Positions 60,390-64,000 of a stretch of DNA of 64,000 nucleotides are shown one piece after another. The notes below the pieces were generated by a model. The model worked only from the letters and a program-made list of their open reading frames with translations. It ran no database searches and was not told where the DNA came from. The stretch covers positions 345,937 to 409,936 of the forward strand of contig JAEYRH010000008.1 of the NCBI GenBank assembly GCA_023435705.1, written 5' to 3'. Each line of letters starts with the position of its first letter. Within the stretch, counting starts at the first letter, position 1. The DNA comes from Bacillota bacterium (GTDB taxonomy: Bacteria; Bacillota; Clostridia; Christensenellales; UMGS416). The position numbers and the translations under genes were made by a program.

Positions 60390-60821
60390 TCACCGATCAA
60401 AGTAATGAAACATTTCCTCATACATTTGTCTTGAATCTGCTTCATTATAATAAGCAAGATCGTCTGCATAATTCAAGGTGCGATATGGTTTTTCAAATTG
60501 AATCTCCATGGGAAGGTGCTGCCAGAGCGCATAGGCTCTCTCGCCAAACCCTTCAAGATCAGAACCAAACCGCTGATAAGCCTCTTCCAGCCCTTTCATG
60601 AGATGCCGCCCGAATGCAACCTGGTCCATCGGGTGCTTGATGCAGTGTATGTGAAGGATGGACAGCATTTCGTACTTTGGCGACTGTGCCCATTCCAGAT
60701 CCAGCAGCAGCTCATCATCCGGATATTCCAGAAAAAGCGAATCAAGAAGCTCAGTGTATAGATGGACCGGCAAAAGATCCACTCTCAGCAAATAGGCATA
60801 GGCAATCAGGCGTTCTTTCAT
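60390..60821 (-). CDS. Hypothetical protein
   Basis: A 143-residue acidic, helical soluble protein: MKERLIAYAYLLRVDLLPVHLYTELLDSLFLEYPDDELLLDLEWAQ, HIHCIKHPMDQVAFGRHLMKGLEEAYQRFG, ADSRQMYEEMFHYFDR. No recognised family. The composition would fit an immunity-type protein. ATG at 60821 follows AAAAGGAAA. AT-richer than dnaN beside it. Confidence 0.6.
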   Translation of the reverse strand: MKERLIAYAYLLRVDLLPVHLYTELLDSLFLEYPDDELLLDLEWAQSPKYEMLSILHIHCIKHPMDQVAFGRHLMKGLEEAYQRFGSDLEGFGERAYALWQHLPMEIQFEKPYRTLNYADDLAYYNEADSRQMYEEMFHYFDR

Positions 60822-60904
60822 TTTGTTTCCTTTTCCGGCGGCTGGTTCACTGCTGAATGTTAACAGAAAAGACAGCGCAATGTCTGTCTTTTCTGGTCTT
60901 TCTT

Positions 60905-60972
60905 TTGCTGTGAGAAAGCTCAACTTGTCCCCTTCATGAGAGGGATGTCGCGAAGCGACAGGGGGAGTTACC
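60905..60972. repeat. Dispersed repeat reaching the dnaN stop
   Basis: AAGCTCAACTTGTCCCCTTC..GAGGGATGTCGCGAAGCGACAGGGGGAGTTA, the same module as at 60188, ending at the dnaN stop codon. Confidence 0.65.
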
Positions 60973-62072
60973 TACTGACCAAACGCCCGCACCGGCAGCA
61001 CCAGATAGGTGAACGCCTCCGACCCGGCGGGCCGCAGCACGCTGGAGTTCACCGCCGTGGTGAAGTTCATTGTGAGCTCCTCGGTGTCCAGCACCCGCAG
61101 CACTTCGGTCAAAAAGCGGGAGTTGAAGGCGATCTCCAGGTCACGCCCCTCGCGGGAGACCGGGATTTCCTCATAGATGTCGCCAGCCTCGCTGTTGGAG
61201 GTCACGACCAGCATGTCCTCAGTGATCTTGAGGCGCACCAGGTTGCTGCGGCCTTCACGGGCCAGCATGCTGGCGCGGTCCAGCGCGGTGGAAAGGGCCT
61301 GGCGGGCCACGTTCACACGGGTGAGCCACTCGCTGGGGATGATCTGCTCATAACGCAGGAACTCACCCTCCAGCAGGCGGGTGATCACCTTGGTGCCCTT
61401 GAGCTCAATGCCCAGGTGGGTGGGGCCGGCCTCCATCGTGACGTTGTCGTCATCGTCCAGCAGGCTTGCCACGCGGTTCAGCGTCACCGCCGGCACCACG
61501 GCCTTGATGCCGTTGGCCTCGCCGGTGTATTCCGCGTCGCTCACGGCCAGCCGGAAACCATCCAGCGCCACCATGCGCACCCGTCCGGGGTGCAGCTCCA
61601 GCAGCACGCCGGTGAGGATCGGGCGCGATTCATCCACCGCGGCGGCAAACACCGTCTGGTGGATCAGTTTTTTCAGTGTGCAGGCCGGCAGCATCACCGT
61701 GGTGGCGTTTTCCACTTTGGGCAGCGCCGGGAACTCGGAGCCGTCCAGCACCTGCAGGCGGGCCCTGGTGCCCCGGGCGGAGATCGTGGCGGTGGTGTTG
61801 TCGGTGGAAATCTCCACCTCGCCGTCGGGCAGCTTGCGGGCCATCTCGGCAAACAGCTTGCCGGGCAGCACGGCCTCGCCTTCGCTGGCCACGGTGGCTT
61901 CCAGCACCGTCTCAATGCCCAGGCGCAAATCGGTGCAGGCGAGCTTCACGCCGCCATTTTTGGCCGAGATGTGCACACCCTCCAGCACCGGCATCGTGGT
62001 GCGAGCGGCCATGGCCTTGGTCACGGTGGCCACTGCGGCGGATAGCTGGGCGCTGTCGCATTGTATTTTCAT
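60972..62072 (-). CDS. dnaN: DNA polymerase III subunit beta (sliding clamp)
   Basis: A 366-residue clamp. MKIQCDSAQLSAAVATVTKAMAARTTMPVLEGVHI, then ARKLPDGEVEIST, FAAAVDESRPILTGVLLEL, KAVVPAVTLNRVA and the C-terminal TYLVLPVRAFGQ, where the family has the YLxLPVR ending. GGAGG before ATG. dnaA does not precede it; the upstream 400 bases are repeats. It is transcribed toward dnaX-recR. Confidence 0.95.
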   Translation of the reverse strand: MKIQCDSAQLSAAVATVTKAMAARTTMPVLEGVHISAKNGGVKLACTDLRLGIETVLEATVASEGEAVLPGKLFAEMARKLPDGEVEISTDNTTATISARGTRARLQVLDGSEFPALPKVENATTVMLPACTLKKLIHQTVFAAAVDESRPILTGVLLELHPGRVRMVALDGFRLAVSDAEYTGEANGIKAVVPAVTLNRVASLLDDDDNVTMEAGPTHLGIELKGTKVITRLLEGEFLRYEQIIPSEWLTRVNVARQALSTALDRASMLAREGRSNLVRLKITEDMLVVTSNSEAGDIYEEIPVSREGRDLEIAFNSRFLTEVLRVLDTEELTMNFTTAVNSSVLRPAGSEAFTYLVLPVRAFGQ

Positions 62073-62194
62073 CGGAAAACCTCCTTGTAGAGGGTGGATC
62101 TCCCATTAAGAGGGGTAAGCAAAGTATATAAACTTAGTTACGGTATTATACCATATGTGGGGTGGATTACCAATACAAACCCTTTTCCCTGCCC

Positions 62195-62400
62195 CTCGCT
62201 TGAACCCTCACCCCCTAGCCCGCCAGACCCTTGTCCCTCTCGCAAAAAAGCACTCCCCCCTACCCCCTCTCCCAGGTGAGCAAACCCTCATCCCCAACCC
62301 CTTCCCCCATGGGATTGGGGGAAGGGGCTAAAGCATGTATTATACGGTTGCCTCCCCCTCTCCCGATCCCACGGGAGAGGGGGCCTGGGGGTTGAGGGTG
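62195..62400. repeat. Palindromic repeats upstream of dnaN
   Basis: CTCACCCCCTAGCCC, CCCCCTCTCCCAGGTGAG, CCTTCCCCCATGGGATTGGGGGAAGG (62300) and CCCTCTCCCGATCCCACGGGAGAGGGG (62352) with a following CCTGGGGGTTGAGGG. These differ from the modules elsewhere but are like the one at 17580. No gene in 62073-62471; TATTATACC at 62143 may be a dnaN -10. Confidence 0.6.
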
Positions 62401-62471
62401 TGCTTTGGGCATGGGATAGAGCTCTAAGCAAAGGAATATTGTTTTTGATAAATTGCGCCAAACTCGGGGAA

Positions 62472-62777
62472 TCACTCCCCGTCCTTGCACTTCCTCCTAC
62501 GGGCCCCTCTGGTCAGCGCCACGCCGCCGAAGCCGGAGATCACGGCGATATAAAAGCCAAAGTCATACCACCAGCCGGTGTTGATCGGTTCATAGATGCC
62601 GATGTTGGGCTTGAACAGGCCGATGATTAATGACACCGGCGCGATCCAGCCATGCCAGATGCCGGAGAGGAAGTTGGCGGGCTTGCCCTCATAGCTGCCG
62701 TCGCCGGGGATGCAGCCGGAAAGCAGGATGGCGGCGCAGGCGATCAGCAGGATGACCGGGATTATTTTTCGTTTCAT
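62472..62777 (-). CDS. Small membrane-spanning lipoprotein
   Basis: A 101-residue protein: MKRKIIPVILLIACAAILLSGCIPG, lipobox LSGC; then NFLSGIWHGWIAPVSLIIGLF and WWYDFGFYIAVISGFGGVAL as membrane spans, with tail TRGARRRKCKDGE. This short pattern (lipobox plus two helices, WHGWIAP) occurs in Firmicutes hypotheticals. ATG at 62777 with AAAGGAAG upstream. Confidence 0.7.
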   Translation of the reverse strand: MKRKIIPVILLIACAAILLSGCIPGDGSYEGKPANFLSGIWHGWIAPVSLIIGLFKPNIGIYEPINTGWWYDFGFYIAVISGFGGVALTRGARRRKCKDGE

Positions 62778-62957
62778 GATGATACTTCCTTTCAAATGAT
62801 ATTGTTTGGGGGTAATGATTGAGTCGGTGATAGGATCAGTATAGTTCATTTTAGGTGGGAATGTTTGGGGAAATGCCTGAGATGTCTTTTTTCGTGTTTG
62901 AAAGTGAGGCGGGTTTCCAGTTCTTTGCGCAGATGTTCGAGATTTTTTCATATCATC

Positions 62958-63569
62958 TCAAGAAACACGATAATACCAATCAGCTCTAACTTTCTCAATC
63001 TGTTTCCAATCTTCATAGTCACACAGAGTTTGGTATGCTAGAGAATTTGGAGCATATGCATAGATAGCCATATTGCTCAGAATACCTCGATACGAAAAAA
63101 ATATAATCACTTTTCCATCGTCATTTCCTTCAATTATAACTTCACCGCCACCTCGGGAAAGATCTTTATAGTCCTTGGGTAAAACGGTGGCACCCGTGTC
63201 ATTTGAGTTTTTATGCATAAAGTGTGCTGCATTATCAAACCGTGCGGACAGCAAATCAAATCTTATTGACTCACTGTATTCATCTAATGGAAATGCCCAA
63301 CAGGCAATGCAGCATATTAACAAAAGTCCACTCATTATTTTTCTGATTCGTTTACCATTTGAAATATTCCGTATAAAAAAGATAACATTTACAACAAGCA
63401 ATGAAATCGTGATTAAAAACACACATAACTCAACCAAAGGATAAAAGAAGGGTGTCATTCGATCCATCATGTCCCATTTGAAAATTCTAAATAAAAAAAG
63501 TGAAATAAAAAACAGTCCATTTATTGCCAATAAAATGTTATCAACCTGGCTTTTTGTGTTTTTATTCAT
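62958..63569 (-). CDS. AT-rich hypothetical membrane protein
   Basis: A 203-residue protein starting MNKNTKSQVDNILLAINGLFF. Three membrane segments (LLAINGLFFISLFLFRIF, FFYPLVELCVFLITISLLVVNVIFFI, KIMSGLLLICCIACWAF) and then an extracellular part (EYSESIRFDLLSARFDNAAHF..GEVIIEGNDDGKVIIFFSYRG). AT content is much higher than surrounding DNA, so likely acquired. AGGAAA before ATG. Function unknown. Confidence 0.6.
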   Translation of the reverse strand: MNKNTKSQVDNILLAINGLFFISLFLFRIFKWDMMDRMTPFFYPLVELCVFLITISLLVVNVIFFIRNISNGKRIRKIMSGLLLICCIACWAFPLDEYSESIRFDLLSARFDNAAHFMHKNSNDTGATVLPKDYKDLSRGGGEVIIEGNDDGKVIIFFSYRGILSNMAIYAYAPNSLAYQTLCDYEDWKQIEKVRADWYYRVS

Positions 63570-63747
63570 ATACATTTTCCTGCACTGATTAATATCGGGT
63601 ATTCTAATATATCGTAAGTTAGCTCCATACTTCCGCCTCCATTCTACTACCAACAGCTCTCCAAACACAGCCCGCACCAATACGATCGTTCTTATTACCT
63701 ATAAACCGAAGCTATGACAGAAGTTCAAAGTGTGCCCATTGGGTTTT

Positions 63748-64000
63748 TCAAATAGCAATCCACCAACACACTCCAAACTTATCGATAACAGTCGCACAAC
63801 ATTTGCTCCAGGGAAGCTCATGAATTGGATGAAGGACAACACCGCCATTGCTCAAAACAGCAAAGGCATTATGAACCGCTTCTTCGCTTCCCATCTCAAA
63901 CACATTGAACGTCATGGTTTCCCATTTCATTTTGTGAACGATGGTGATGTCACAAGGATTTGCTGCCTCAGACAATGCCAAAAAGCCTTCACCATTTACA
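63748..64000 (-). CDS. VOC family (PhnB-like) protein, 5' end off the window
   Basis: The frame is open on the minus strand from the right edge to 63748, about 83 codons. FNVFEMGSEEAVHNAFAVLSNGG, LHPIHELPWSKCCATVIDKFGVCWWI is the C-terminal half of a PhnB/3-demethylubiquinone-methyltransferase-like VOC domain (the DKFGV.W ending). The first half lies beyond the window, so the ATG at 63981 is internal. A metal-binding ligand in this family would be a Glu; not checked. Confidence 0.7.
   Translation of the reverse strand, partial: VNGEGFLALSEAANPCDITIVHKMKWETMTFNVFEMGSEEAVHNAFAVLSNGGVVLHPIHELPWSKCCATVIDKFGVCWWIAI

Overview
The window looks like the chromosome of a GC-rich, spore-forming member of the Clostridia (Bacillota), probably an uncultured gut-type lineage. 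The signs are bofA and a yaaL-like gene, parA-parB-rsmG with a Noc-like second ParB, two exact parS sites, DUF6143-like and YmaF proteins behind sigma-K-type promoters, feoAB under a Fur box, and strong AGGAGG ribosome binding sites. No rRNA or tRNA gene was recognised. Most genes are GC-rich; a few visibly AT-rich genes stand out as likely acquisitions.

Layout. 1-10.3 kb: housekeeping and stress genes (YkuK-like, DUF4870, MFS transporter, nitroreductase, a RibA with a decayed RibB half, a BlaI/M56 pair, a flavodoxin-type oxidoreductase, a PrdX-type deacylase) plus an AT-rich nuclease-like orphan. 10.4-11.5 kb: two genes with sigma-K-type promoters (a Cys/Asn-rich protein and YmaF). 11.7-14.8 kb: an AT-rich island holding a retron, with a phosphoribosyltransferase-like protein, a small winged-helix protein, a structured msr-msd RNA locus framed by an inverted repeat, a retron reverse transcriptase, and a fourth small protein of unknown role. 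15-17.2 kb: a HelD-type helicase. 17.2-25 kb: repeat-rich spacer, duplicated cytochrome-b5-like lipoproteins, tadA, a MITE-like element, a HAD hydrolase, feoAB, a third sigma-K-type gene and a YycJ-type hydrolase. 25-28 kb: expanded families of small zinc-ribbon and membrane proteins. 28-33.3 kb: murA, a GT2 glycosyltransferase, a small membrane protein and rho with a long Q/N/G-rich disordered insert. 34-45 kb: assorted enzymes, fucI and an orphan histidine kinase. 46-62 kb: chromosome-maintenance region (parS x2, parA, parB, rsmG, noc-like, radC, bofA, yaaL, a possible origin-like spacer at 52.6-53.0 kb, dnaX, ybaB, recR, dnaN). 62-64 kb: AT-rich or incomplete genes running off the edge.

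How it fits together. The right half is an origin-proximal neighbourhood: ParA/ParB with parS, a Noc-like ParB, RsmG, clamp loader and clamp. The gene order familiar from Bacillus (dnaX-ybaB-recR-yaaL-bofA) is split here, with yaaL-bofA on the opposite strand about 3 kb before dnaX, and dnaN stands without dnaA. BofA controls pro-sigma-K processing, which matches the three sigma-K-type promoters elsewhere in the window. Nearly every long spacer is filled by a family of GC-rich palindromic repeats, several with a second sequence nested in the loop.

The most interesting system is the retron island. Its reverse transcriptase carries the retron hallmarks NAxxH, YADD and VTG. The adjoining RNA locus is bounded by an 18/19 inverted repeat, and the effector looks like a PRPP-binding-loop protein. 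All assignments come from reading the sequence; none was checked against a database.
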